Positions 29,878-39,347 of a stretch of 55,873 nucleotides of DNA are shown here, in pieces. Each line of letters opens with the position of its first letter. The first letter of the stretch is position 1. Source of the DNA: a virus; the IMG/VR virus record IMGVR_UViG_3300025128_000048, positions 1 through 55,873 of that record; one strand, given 5' to 3'. A program made the translations under genes and the position numbers. The notes under the pieces are model-generated. The model worked only from the letters and a program-made list of their open reading frames with translations. It was not told where the DNA came from and searched no databases.

Positions 29878-30094
29878 TTATCTCATCCCTATATTTACGA
29901 ACAACTTGCATTTGCTTTGCCACTCTAACTGCAGGATTTTTGTAATCTATGCCGTCACCAGAAGGCTCGCCCATAGAGCTTCTAACTAACAAGCCACCAG
30001 TTTTTTTAGGCTCCTTTGGTTGTTCTAATTTATTAAAGTCATCTAGATTCATTCTTCTATATGCTGAAACTGCAGGGTTATATTGTCTGGACAT
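29867..30094 (-). CDS. Small structural-module protein
   Basis: This 75-residue basic protein (MSRQYNPAVSAYRRMNLDDF...) has a KTGGLLVRSSMGEPSGDG centre and a C-terminal helix (QMQVVRKYRDEIN). It lies between two virion proteins with overlaps of 17 and 11 nt. Function is unknown. Confidence 0.55.
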   Translation of the reverse strand: MSRQYNPAVSAYRRMNLDDFNKLEQPKEPKKTGGLLVRSSMGEPSGDGIDYKNPAVRVAKQMQVVRKYRDEINGS

Positions 30095-32285
30095 TATGCT
30101 TTCTCCGTTTGTGTTCTACTACTATATCCATTAACTGTTTAGTTGCCCATTTTAGTGGAGGCACTTTTGATATAAGTTTAGCATAGGATTGCCCATACTT
30201 AGTGTATAGCTTCTTAAACCATTTAGGGGCATCATACTGTAACCATGTGCGGAATACAAACCACTCAGCGTTTTCTTTGCCATACACTTCTCGTGCTACG
30301 TGGCACGACATTATAAACGCACTGCCTAATGTGCCTATCAAACTACCGATAGCATTACCTGCTGCAGATTTACCTGCCGCACTTGACGCAGCAGCAGATG
30401 TTTTAGCATCTAGTTCTGCAATAGCCATAGCACTGTATCTGTCTAGCTCACTTTCTGCAGATTTCCATGCCCACTCCATAGTGTCTGCATAGTAACCCCA
30501 CAAGTTGTTGTACGCTTGTTTACTTATATCTAGTACGTTGTTAGCGTTTATTTCATTTGCTCTGTTTATAGCAGCAGTGTCTGCTGTAGCTATTTGTTTA
30601 CGCCACTGTGCATTTGATTGTGCAATCACCAACTGGTTCTGTGCATTAAACTGATCACGTTGGTTGTTTAGCTCTGCGTTGAAACGCTCAATGGTATTTG
30701 TTTGACCTGCGTTAAACTGTGACTGTGCATTTTGTTGTGATGCATTAAACTGTGCAGTTGAACTGGCAAGGTTAGCAAAGAACTGATCCACTTGATTCTG
30801 TGAAGATGCGTTAAACTGCCGTGCAGCATTTTCTGCAGCCTGATCTGTAAAGAGTGACTGTACTCTCTGCTGTGCTTTAAACATATCTGTCTGCTGTTGA
30901 TTAGAAAGATTAGCCATGTCCATCTGCAAGAATGACTGTGCGTTCTGCACTGCAGCTTGTTGTCTGTTGTTGAGATTAGCAGCGTCAAGTTGTGCTAGTG
31001 CAGCAGCCTCTGACATTACAAGAGCTTGATTATTGGACAGGTTATTTAAATCCATTGTATTAGCAGCACGTGAGTTTTCTAACTGCACTTGTTGCTCTGC
31101 TGTAAAGTTCTGATTGGCAATATCGCTAATCTTACTAGCGTTCATCACCTTTGTTTGAAAGGCTTGATCAAACTCCATGCCAGCAAACTTAGCACGTTGC
31201 TCTGCCGCAAGCATCGCTGATTGCTGTCTGTTAGATAGATTCTGTGCTTCAAATCTAGCTACTGTCTGCGCATCTGCCATTGCAATAGGCATGGCTGATT
31301 CCATAGCAGCCTGTACAATAGCTTGTCCTGCCATAGAGGATGCACCCAGACCACGTGCAGCCATTGCTGCCGTAGCACTACGCATAGCCCCTGCAGCCCA
31401 TGCTGGTGTGGCACCACCTTGGAACTGTTGCATCAAGCCATCAAGTTGTTGTGCCACCATAGTCTGTGCAGATGGATTAGCTGTAGCTGCCGCAGCCTGT
31501 GTTTGTGCAGTTACCTGCGCCGCTTTTACAGCATCTACACCCGTGCCTGTTACGAGTTCACCAGCTTGAATCTGTCGTTGTACAGGGTTGTTTATAAGAG
31601 TAGCATTACCTTGTGCTGCTTGTAGGTTGCCTACAGATGAAGTTGTTTGTTGTGCAGCAGCAACTTGCGCACGAGGATCGTCTGGGTTTGTCTGCGCTGC
31701 TTGTGTCGCTTGAAGAGCAGCGTCCACCCCAGCAGCAGCCTGTGATGCTTGCACTGTATTTGCAGCAGTTTGTGCTGTCATACCTGCTTGTGCTGTTGCC
31801 GCTTGAGCAGGATTTACATTTACAGTAGCACCAGTAAGCTGTCCAGTGCCAGCAGCTATCTCTTGATTGGTATCAAAATCTATACCTTTTGCAATAGTTG
31901 CACCACCCACAGGTAGGCCGGGGTCATATATTTGCTCTGTTGTAAAAGCAGCTATACCGGGTGTTGTTGCTGTTTGTGTTACTGGATTGCCTTGAGCATC
32001 TAATACTGGATTACCACTAACATCTAAAACAGGAGTTTGTGTTGTTTGTGAAGTTGTTGGGGTTGTGACAGTCGGCACAGCTTGTTGACCACCGGGTTGT
32101 CCTGTTCCAGTAGCCATACCACCAGTAGCCATTTTAACTGCAGCACGTGTGTATTTATTCATTTGCTCCTGACGCTGCGGATCTTCTTCAAGAAACGATT
32201 GAAACTCATTCATGTTTCCTTGATACCCCATAGCTTGTGCTATTTTATTCATAGCTTCAGGTTTAAATCCTTTAAATATAGCCAT
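30078..32285 (-). CDS. Gln/Ala/Asn-rich internal virion protein
   Basis: This is 735 residues from ATG 32285, chosen because it abuts the upstream stop; an in-frame ATG at 32366 would overlap that gene. Residues up to about 330 are Gln/Thr/Ala-rich low complexity with dozens of AAQ/QAA units. Residues 330-600 are long helices with repeated NLSNxQ and FNA motifs, suggesting a fibrous, self-associating part. The C-terminal 100 residues hold the conserved-looking SCHVAREVYG, FRTWLQYDAPKWFKKLY segment. Probably an ejection protein. Confidence 0.55.
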   Translation of the reverse strand: MAIFKGFKPEAMNKIAQAMGYQGNMNEFQSFLEEDPQRQEQMNKYTRAAVKMATGGMATGTGQPGGQQAVPTVTTPTTSQTTQTPVLDVSGNPVLDAQGNPVTQTATTPGIAAFTTEQIYDPGLPVGGATIAKGIDFDTNQEIAAGTGQLTGATVNVNPAQAATAQAGMTAQTAANTVQASQAAAGVDAALQATQAAQTNPDDPRAQVAAAQQTTSSVGNLQAAQGNATLINNPVQRQIQAGELVTGTGVDAVKAAQVTAQTQAAAATANPSAQTMVAQQLDGLMQQFQGGATPAWAAGAMRSATAAMAARGLGASSMAGQAIVQAAMESAMPIAMADAQTVARFEAQNLSNRQQSAMLAAEQRAKFAGMEFDQAFQTKVMNASKISDIANQNFTAEQQVQLENSRAANTMDLNNLSNNQALVMSEAAALAQLDAANLNNRQQAAVQNAQSFLQMDMANLSNQQQTDMFKAQQRVQSLFTDQAAENAARQFNASSQNQVDQFFANLASSTAQFNASQQNAQSQFNAGQTNTIERFNAELNNQRDQFNAQNQLVIAQSNAQWRKQIATADTAAINRANEINANNVLDISKQAYNNLWGYYADTMEWAWKSAESELDRYSAMAIAELDAKTSAAASSAAGKSAAGNAIGSLIGTLGSAFIMSCHVAREVYGKENAEWFVFRTWLQYDAPKWFKKLYTKYGQSYAKLISKVPPLKWATKQLMDIVVEHKRRKHNVQTI

Positions 32286-32491
32286 TACCCAACCCCTACA
32301 AGTACAGTGCCAGCTAGTCCTATTATAGTCACTGTAGATGCCATAATCATAGCTTCTAAACGCCACAGACGTTTATCAACACTTTCTAATTTATCATTCA
32401 TCATTTGATAACGGACAGCGCACTCTTTTTCATGTGCGTCTAATTCCATTTGAACTTTAAGCTCTGGCTCTAAAGATTGTGTTAACTTCAT
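32285..32491 (-). CDS. Small coiled-coil protein with C-terminal membrane helix
   Basis: This 68-residue protein has a charged helix (LKVQMELDAHEKECAVRYQM, ESVDKRLWRLEAMI) followed by one terminal transmembrane helix (ASTVTIIGLAGTVLVGVG). The layout resembles XhlA-type phage membrane proteins. It is the first gene after the promoter at 32519-32547. It may assist lysis or anchor the ejection apparatus; this is not established. Confidence 0.55.
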   Translation of the reverse strand: MKLTQSLEPELKVQMELDAHEKECAVRYQMMNDKLESVDKRLWRLEAMIMASTVTIIGLAGTVLVGVG

Positions 32492-32518
32492 TTGTCAATA
32501 CCTAATTTGTATGTTCTA

Positions 32519-32547
32519 ATTATACCACATTTGTGTGTAAAAGTCAA
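32519..32547 (-). promoter_or_regulatory. Leftward sigma70-like promoter before internal-protein genes
   Basis: On the minus strand, TTGACT (32547-32542), a 17-bp spacer and TATAAT (32524-32519), with an extended TGG before the -10. It is the best -10 match in the window. It lies in the 59-nt gap between the genes at 32551 and 32491. Confidence 0.7.
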
Positions 32548-32550
32548 GTT

Positions 32551-33120
32551 TTATATCTTATCAGGCCAGTCATTAATTTTTGCTACAGCCGTAATGTTGC
32601 CATCGCTATCTCTGGTGTCTTCAAACAAAGCCATGAACGCTGTTAAGTTCGCCGCGCCATTCAAAGCTGTCTCTATCTCTGCACATTTGGTACGGACTGC
32701 ATCCCTGTATGTCGTAACTGAACTAGGTATCGCCGTTCCTTTTTCTGCTTTGCGAGTAACATACCAATCATATACTGAAAGTTTTTTGTTTGCAGTTGTT
32801 TTTGTCTGTGCTACCCAAACAGATTTCAAACCCAATGTAACCGCTTGGTTGCCTTGCATGTCTAATATAGGATTGCCATCCCCATCTACCTGATTAGTAT
32901 CTGTTAGACTGCGCGGTATAAGCGTACCGTCACTTTCACGACCCCGGTAGAACCTATTGTCATAAGGTGTCTCTGATGCTGATGGGTCTTCCCATGTTAA
33001 ACCAAATGCTTTCTTTTGAGAATCGCTGTACCTCATCCATACTTTAGGATGCTGAGTACCATCAGAACCAGTCCATTCTTTTCCCTCTCTAATTATACTA
33101 TGTCCAAGTTTCCACGGCAT
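32551..33120 (-). CDS. Tail-fibre-associated protein
   Basis: This 189-residue protein has an N-terminal beta-rich region (HSIIREGKEWTGSDGTQHPK...) and a C-terminal helical segment (SVTTYRDAVRTKCAEIETAL, NLTAFMALFEDTRD). The latter recalls DUF4376-type tail-fibre assembly proteins. It lies 9 nt downstream of the large fibre gene. A fibre chaperone or distal fibre part is likely. Confidence 0.5.
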   Translation of the reverse strand: MPWKLGHSIIREGKEWTGSDGTQHPKVWMRYSDSQKKAFGLTWEDPSASETPYDNRFYRGRESDGTLIPRSLTDTNQVDGDGNPILDMQGNQAVTLGLKSVWVAQTKTTANKKLSVYDWYVTRKAEKGTAIPSSVTTYRDAVRTKCAEIETALNGAANLTAFMALFEDTRDSDGNITAVAKINDWPDKI

Positions 33121-33129
33121 TATTTTCTC

Positions 33130-36100
33130 CTATCGTGCGTTCGCAAATTTAAATGGGGCTTCGGCAAATGCCAAATAGATGTATGTGTTACCTGACGCAT
33201 TCATATTGTCAAAATCCGTTCTTAGTTTAAATCCATTACTAACAAAATCTATATGAGGTGGACCGCTAGTGTTTTCTGCCCCAGTGTCTTGTGCCTCAAT
33301 CCTTACATCTATTTCATTCCCAGCATTAAAGTAGTCGCCATCAAATGATCTCTTATTATCAAACATGTGCCAGCCCCCACTGCCACTACGCTTTATCATA
33401 ACCCACGCTGGTCTAAATCCCAAGTAGACAAACGTGCCATTTGCATCATTGTTGCCTATATAGCTGCCGAACTTGCTGTAGCCCTCAATCGGAGCAAATA
33501 CATACGCTATAAAATCATCACTGCTGTTATTAGTAGAGCCAGCACTGCCGACACTAAAAACATTTGCCGTAGGAGCAGTATTGTTGAAATATGTACTACC
33601 TGAAAATGTTGAACCTGTACCGTTTAATTCAAGATAATTATTACCTAATACAGTCGGATAAAGATTCCAATTTTTTGTGTCGTCATCTAAATTTTTAACA
33701 TATATAAATTCAGGAGTTGCCCCTAAACCATGAGGAATTGTTCCTGCTGATCCCGTCCCTGTCCAACGCACAATGGAAAATCCCGATGTAGTGTTTGCTG
33801 AAAGTTTTTTAATTGCTATAGAAGGAGAGCCAGAAAATGCACCGCTTTGATTAGAACCATCTATTTTAGCGGAACCTGCTGTGGGTTCTGCATCATTCGC
33901 AGCAGAATTATCCGCAGTGGGTGTGCCACCTGCTCCCCACACCCAACCTACATAGCTGTATGTGCTTTGATTAACATTGCTACTGTCGCCTACTGTAAAA
34001 CCTTGACTATCAAAACTTAACAAATAATTAGCATTGTCTTGCTGTCCATCAGGAGCGTTTGATTGTAATAGCTGTGTCCCTCTCAACGTATCGTGCAAAC
34101 TGTGTACTGTAGTATTGTTTCGTCCTTTTATCCAAACCCAATCAGGACCAATTACATCACTTTTTCTAGGTAGGTTGTCATCCATCAATGCTAAAAACCC
34201 AGTTGGCGGTGTATCATAAAACCTGCCTACGCCGTTACCATCTGCCGCCACTGCACTGCCGCTAGTTTTTAAACCGTTAAAACTATCATCTTGTCCAAAG
34301 TTAGCGATATGAAAACAGTTACCAGACCCGATACCACCCTCAGATGCTATTGCAAATCTGAAAGGGCCAGTAACACCACTAAAAGCAGGAACCCCAGAAT
34401 TTTGCACTGTGCCATTTTTAGTAAAAGAAATTTCCCCGTCATCAGCATTAATCATAACACCGACAATATCACTTGAACCATCTGCGGCAACTGTATAACT
34501 ATCTCCATATGATGTGTACGAGTTATTGTTTACTTTACGTCCATCAAAGTAATATGCGTAAGTGTAAGCATCTTGTCCTAAATATTTGTTTGCGGCAGGA
34601 AGTGTATTTCCAGCAATCACGCCTACACCACTGTTTCCTACATCTAAATAAAACTCAGCATAAAACTTACCTTCTGTTATAACCACATTTGAATAGGCTT
34701 GTGCAAAATGAGTGCTTGTCCTTTCTGCTTTTAAGTTACCTTCAGAGTATGTTAGCGTTGTGCCTGAAGAACGAGTGGGATCAAAAGTGGCAAAGTTTTG
34801 TGTGGGGCTATCAAAAACTTTATCTGTCGCAGCCAAACCGGATACCGCAAAGTCGTTAGTATTTCCGCTAGTATCATCTCCCAATGCACTGCCGTCTGCA
34901 AAAGTTAATCTAAACCCATTATTACCATAAGAGCCGGAATAAGCTATTGGTATCCAGTCATCATTTGCTCCTACTTGACCAAAAGCCGTTGGGTCAACTA
35001 TGCTACCATCAATTACATTCATTTCAGCAAGGTAGCCATCAAAGTGATAGGAACCATCAGTGTCATCACCGATATAAGTTGTAACACCATTACGCAATAA
35101 CATAGTGGCTGTATCATCTGCAACAAAAGAGCCACTGGTAGTTCCTGATATCAAATTACCATTAATATAAACTTTGTGGATATTTGCACCTGTTTGTCCA
35201 TCGCTGTCTGCTTGAGCCAGAATATGATACCACGTTCGCACATCTTTAAACTCTCTATCACTTGTAAAGCTGGTATATCCTGTATTGTATGCGTTCCATA
35301 CTATTTTGTCATTTGCATCAAAATGTAAAAAAGCACTACTACCACTTTTTGCAAATATAATGGTGTCTCTTCTGCCTAGAGTAGCACGTTTGACCCATAC
35401 AGATATTGTCATTTTCTTAGTATTAGTCTGTGTGCCGAAATCGTTTTTTGATAATGCTGGCTCATCACCCTTCTCAAATCGTAAACTCTGTGCAATAGAA
35501 ATTGTGTCAAGTGGCCTTCGCATACCACCCGTGCCGACTGCTAATTCATTGCCATTGCCTGTGTAAAGTATGGTGTCAAAAAAGTCATTTGCTTGATTAT
35601 CTTGCCCGGGGCCGATGGTTACGTCTGGTAGGTTGGATGTACACCATGCTTTACCATTAGAAGCTTGAGAATATTTAAACAGACCAATACCGCCGTCACC
35701 GGATGTAGCTGTATGGGTTGTTTCTGTTCCGGCAAAACTGTCATCTTGTCCGGGGTTTACAGTGCAAGACTTATCACTGTGGCCTGAACAGAAAAATCCT
35801 ACAGGATCAGTTTGATTTGGTAAATTTTCAGCACTTCCTGCGGCAGACCCATTAACATAAAACTGAACAGTGTGTGCATCCATATCTAGCAACATACCAG
35901 TTATGTCACCCAAAGAATTTGTTGTAGACAAACTGGACTGCGCTGAACTGCTAGCATTATTTCTTATGGTTCCATTGGATAAATAGGTGACGCACTCATG
36001 GTCAACAAGAACTCCAAAATTAGCGTCATCGTGATATCCTTCAGCTACTGCATGATTTAATCCTGTCGGAGTCCAACAACCGACATAATGTCCATTTGAA

Positions 36101-37041
36101 CTTGCAGTGCTTGTTCTAAACTCAACATACCATTTTCCTGAATCGGGAGGCACTAACATGGTTGATCTATTCGCACCAGATTCCCATTTAAGACTACCCT
36201 CTGTTAATGTAGTTGTAATGTCTAATGGATTAAAAGTAGCAAAATTATTAGTCGGGCTGTCTGGCACGACATCGCTTGCGACTAGATTAGAAACTGCAAA
36301 ATTGTGTCCTTCGCCAGATTGGTCATCGCCAATATTTGTTTGCGCTGTAGTGCCTTGACTTGTGGTGCCTGTGCCTGTGCCTTCAAAGGTTAAATGAAAA
36401 CCATTATTGCCATAGCTACCATCATAGGCTTTTGGCACCCAGACCCCATCTTTTGTTTCTGCAAAGCTAGTGGGGTCTAAAGCAGTACCGTCAATAAAAT
36501 TGATATCTGCCATATAGCCATCAAAAAACTGTCCACCATTTACCCAACGGCTAATGTAATGAACATTACTATTTGCATTTAGTCCTGTGTCGTAATCTTG
36601 TGAAAAACTAGACCTATTATCTGTTGAAAATGAAGTTATTTGAGTACCGTTGACATATAGTTTTGTTCTAGCATTTACATCTGCTTGGGTAGTGTCGTTT
36701 TCAACAACGATATGATACCACGCACCTACATCACGGAAGAGAGCAGTCGTGAGAAAAAGATATGTGCCGTTTGTGTCAAGCAATCTAATGGCATCAGTTG
36801 TTTCAAAAGAAAGCTCTACGCTTTCTGATCCACCAGTGCCGCCAGAAAAAATAGTTTGGACAGACCCTAAATTTCCACGCTTTATCCACGAACTCCAAGT
36901 CCAAGTTTTTTGATTGCCAGCAACTTGAGTTCTACTTAAAACTGGACTATCACCATCCTCAAAACGCAGAGACTGATTTACATTAAAATCAAAAAATCCG
37001 GTGCTTACTTCACCTGCACCTGCTGCCTTAATAACACTCAT
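33130..37041 (-). CDS. Tail fibre with tandem LamG-like and SPRY-like modules
   Basis: This 1303-residue protein contains two copies of the same block. A concanavalin/LamG-like domain (FDGYMADINFIDGTALDPT; second copy FDGYLAEMNVIDGSIVDPT) is followed by an NNGF-LTF strand and NFATF linker. An SPRY-like domain then follows (GKWYVEFRTSTASSNGHYVG; second copy GKFYAEFYLDV). The C-terminal third (GYVGWVWGAGG, PAWVMIKRSG, FVSNGFKLRTD) is another beta module. Carbohydrate- or surface-binding folds of this kind fit a host-recognition fibre. It shares a base with the upstream gene's stop. Confidence 0.7.
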   Translation of the reverse strand: MSVIKAAGAGEVSTGFFDFNVNQSLRFEDGDSPVLSRTQVAGNQKTWTWSSWIKRGNLGSVQTIFSGGTGGSESVELSFETTDAIRLLDTNGTYLFLTTALFRDVGAWYHIVVENDTTQADVNARTKLYVNGTQITSFSTDNRSSFSQDYDTGLNANSNVHYISRWVNGGQFFDGYMADINFIDGTALDPTSFAETKDGVWVPKAYDGSYGNNGFHLTFEGTGTGTTSQGTTAQTNIGDDQSGEGHNFAVSNLVASDVVPDSPTNNFATFNPLDITTTLTEGSLKWESGANRSTMLVPPDSGKWYVEFRTSTASSNGHYVGCWTPTGLNHAVAEGYHDDANFGVLVDHECVTYLSNGTIRNNASSSAQSSLSTTNSLGDITGMLLDMDAHTVQFYVNGSAAGSAENLPNQTDPVGFFCSGHSDKSCTVNPGQDDSFAGTETTHTATSGDGGIGLFKYSQASNGKAWCTSNLPDVTIGPGQDNQANDFFDTILYTGNGNELAVGTGGMRRPLDTISIAQSLRFEKGDEPALSKNDFGTQTNTKKMTISVWVKRATLGRRDTIIFAKSGSSAFLHFDANDKIVWNAYNTGYTSFTSDREFKDVRTWYHILAQADSDGQTGANIHKVYINGNLISGTTSGSFVADDTATMLLRNGVTTYIGDDTDGSYHFDGYLAEMNVIDGSIVDPTAFGQVGANDDWIPIAYSGSYGNNGFRLTFADGSALGDDTSGNTNDFAVSGLAATDKVFDSPTQNFATFDPTRSSGTTLTYSEGNLKAERTSTHFAQAYSNVVITEGKFYAEFYLDVGNSGVGVIAGNTLPAANKYLGQDAYTYAYYFDGRKVNNNSYTSYGDSYTVAADGSSDIVGVMINADDGEISFTKNGTVQNSGVPAFSGVTGPFRFAIASEGGIGSGNCFHIANFGQDDSFNGLKTSGSAVAADGNGVGRFYDTPPTGFLALMDDNLPRKSDVIGPDWVWIKGRNNTTVHSLHDTLRGTQLLQSNAPDGQQDNANYLLSFDSQGFTVGDSSNVNQSTYSYVGWVWGAGGTPTADNSAANDAEPTAGSAKIDGSNQSGAFSGSPSIAIKKLSANTTSGFSIVRWTGTGSAGTIPHGLGATPEFIYVKNLDDDTKNWNLYPTVLGNNYLELNGTGSTFSGSTYFNNTAPTANVFSVGSAGSTNNSSDDFIAYVFAPIEGYSKFGSYIGNNDANGTFVYLGFRPAWVMIKRSGSGGWHMFDNKRSFDGDYFNAGNEIDVRIEAQDTGAENTSGPPHIDFVSNGFKLRTDFDNMNASGNTYIYLAFAEAPFKFANAR

Positions 37042-39347
37042 TAAGTCAAAGCCCCCGATGCAGATACGGCTATTGTATTAGCAGTACCACTGTCGGCACT
37101 GCAGAAGTAAGCAAGGTGATAAGTCCCAGCCGTAGACAAAGAAGTTAGCGCTGTAGCGTTGATTGCTATATCAGCATGAGCAGAAACCGTGTGACCGCCC
37201 GTGTTAATTAAGAGTATATTTCCTGACTGTCCTTGATCACCATTTGTAAATGTTAATGTAAAGTCACCACTAGGAGTACATTTAAAATCATTACTTACAG
37301 ATAAATCAAAACTACCATCGTTGTCTGTGGTCATGGTTCCGACTGCTCTACCTGCCACTGTGATGTCATCACCTACAGCCACATCACCTGTAACTGTTGC
37401 GCTGTCAATATAAGCATCCTTAAATCTGGCACCTGTTGTGCCTAAGTCTACATCGCTATCTGTCTGTGGTCCAAACACACCGTCTGATACAAATACCTGT
37501 TCAGCATTTGCAGCATAAAAATGTATTTCATCAGCAGTCTCAAAGTCAATCTTAGTCTGATCGTCTTCACCTATTTTTAAATCTGTTGCTAGTACAGATG
37601 TTATAGCTGTTTGTGCAGCAGCCATTCTAGCAGCGGCTAATGTTCCAGAACCAATGTTACTCGCGTCAGTTGTATCTGTGGTTGCTGAAGCAGCTAATCC
37701 AAGATCGGATCTAACTTCTGAAGCAGATCGTCCTTCTACAGAGGTGCCATCAATACGTAAAAAGTCATCGTCTGCAACACCACTTGTAAATACAGCTACG
37801 TTGCCGTTGCTAATGCCTGTGTCTGCCGTTGATGATGAACCAAGTCCCATAGAGGTACGTGCAGTGGCACCTGTCTCAAGCACAAAATTTGAACCATCCC
37901 CAACAATAAAGCCACCATCTGTAACGGCAAGACCTGCTACATCTTGGAGTTGCGCATCAAGACGTGCGTTAGCAACTGTACCAGAAAGCTGACTAGCATC
38001 AATTGTTTTGTTTGTAAGTGTGGCGGTTGAGGATGTTGATACTAATCTAGCATCACCACCAGTGCTAGGAAGGGTTAAAACATTACTAGCACTCTCTGAA
38101 TGTGGTGCTGCTTTAATTTGCTGCCCGTGAGAATTATTTTCGCAGTTAAGTTGAAGCGTACCTTGATTAGTGTTACCCTTAATAGTAACATGACCTGTGC
38201 CATTTGGTGCAAGTTCAATATCAGCATTTGATGTAGTCACGATATCTTGACCATTCATGTCCAAATCGCCACCAAGTTGCGGTGTACTATCATCTGCTAC
38301 ATTTGATATCGCTCCTGAAGCAGCTAATCCAGACACTATAGCACTACGTGTTATTTTCTTTAAACCACCACCAGAAGTATCTACGGCTATAAATACATCA
38401 TCGTTTGCTACAGTTGATATTTCTGATAAACTTCCTACTGCTACAGAATTAAAGTTAGTACCATCTGCAATAAGCAAATTGCCAGCAGTGTTAGTACCCA
38501 TAGTTATATCATCACCAGAGACAGTCAAATCCCCTGTAATAACTACGTCCTGAGAAAATGTAACATCTCCGTCAGAGGCAATGGCTATGGCATCTGTATC
38601 TGATGTGTGACCTATATTAGTTCCGTTGATAACAATATTGTCAACAGTTAGCGTAGTTAGAGTGCCTACAGATGTTAGGTTAGGCATCGCTGTAATTTCA
38701 TCATCTAAATAAGCAGCAAGAGTTTGCACTGTGGTTTGTGCCATAGTGCCACCATGATTCATTACAATACCGTGTCCGTCAGATACAGCAGTTGTTCCTA
38801 TGCTAGTATTACCATCTAAAATATTTAATTCTGTAGTGGTAACAGTTGCGCCATCTAATATCTCTAACTCAGCTTCAGATATACCCGCACTACCAATTGT
38901 CAAAGTTCCAGATATGTCTACGTTACCATTTATGTCAATTGTTGTAGCTGCTATCTGTACTTCTGTATCTGCTACAATATCTAGTTGTCCGTCTGTGCTA
39001 GAGTTAATATATAATGCTGTGTCTCTAAATTGTAACTTTTCTGTAGTGGACATTAGTATGTCATCAGAAAACTCAAAGTAGTCTTCATCTTCCTTCCACG
39101 TCAACACACCATCACTAGTATTTGCATCAAATGTTATAGCAATGTCTGTGTCTGCACCTGTACCAAACGTAATTGAGTTTGTCGCAAGCGCAGTGATAGG
39201 TCCACCCTCACCAGTAGTTCCATCGTGAGTATGTCCTGTGCTGGCTGCGAAAGCAGCAACTAGCTGGTCAAATTCATCATTGGTGTGTGCGGCGGTAATA
39301 GTATCGCCATCTGAATACGTGGATTGTCTTGTATAAGTTGCACCCAT
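37041..39347 (-). CDS. Tail fibre / appendage protein
   Basis: This 768-residue protein is rich in Thr, Ser, Asp and Gly with beta-helix-like strand repeats (VDISGTLTIGSAGISEAELE, ITGDLTVSGDDITMG, LSGTVANARLDAQLQDVAGL). The N-terminus (GATYTRQSTYSDGDTITAAH) resembles virion-attachment domains of phage fibres, with a GHTHDG element soon after. It probably forms a trimeric fibre. It is joined to neighbours at both ends by single-base overlaps. Confidence 0.65.
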   Translation of the reverse strand: MGATYTRQSTYSDGDTITAAHTNDEFDQLVAAFAASTGHTHDGTTGEGGPITALATNSITFGTGADTDIAITFDANTSDGVLTWKEDEDYFEFSDDILMSTTEKLQFRDTALYINSSTDGQLDIVADTEVQIAATTIDINGNVDISGTLTIGSAGISEAELEILDGATVTTTELNILDGNTSIGTTAVSDGHGIVMNHGGTMAQTTVQTLAAYLDDEITAMPNLTSVGTLTTLTVDNIVINGTNIGHTSDTDAIAIASDGDVTFSQDVVITGDLTVSGDDITMGTNTAGNLLIADGTNFNSVAVGSLSEISTVANDDVFIAVDTSGGGLKKITRSAIVSGLAASGAISNVADDSTPQLGGDLDMNGQDIVTTSNADIELAPNGTGHVTIKGNTNQGTLQLNCENNSHGQQIKAAPHSESASNVLTLPSTGGDARLVSTSSTATLTNKTIDASQLSGTVANARLDAQLQDVAGLAVTDGGFIVGDGSNFVLETGATARTSMGLGSSSTADTGISNGNVAVFTSGVADDDFLRIDGTSVEGRSASEVRSDLGLAASATTDTTDASNIGSGTLAAARMAAAQTAITSVLATDLKIGEDDQTKIDFETADEIHFYAANAEQVFVSDGVFGPQTDSDVDLGTTGARFKDAYIDSATVTGDVAVGDDITVAGRAVGTMTTDNDGSFDLSVSNDFKCTPSGDFTLTFTNGDQGQSGNILLINTGGHTVSAHADIAINATALTSLSTAGTYHLAYFCSADSGTANTIAVSASGALT

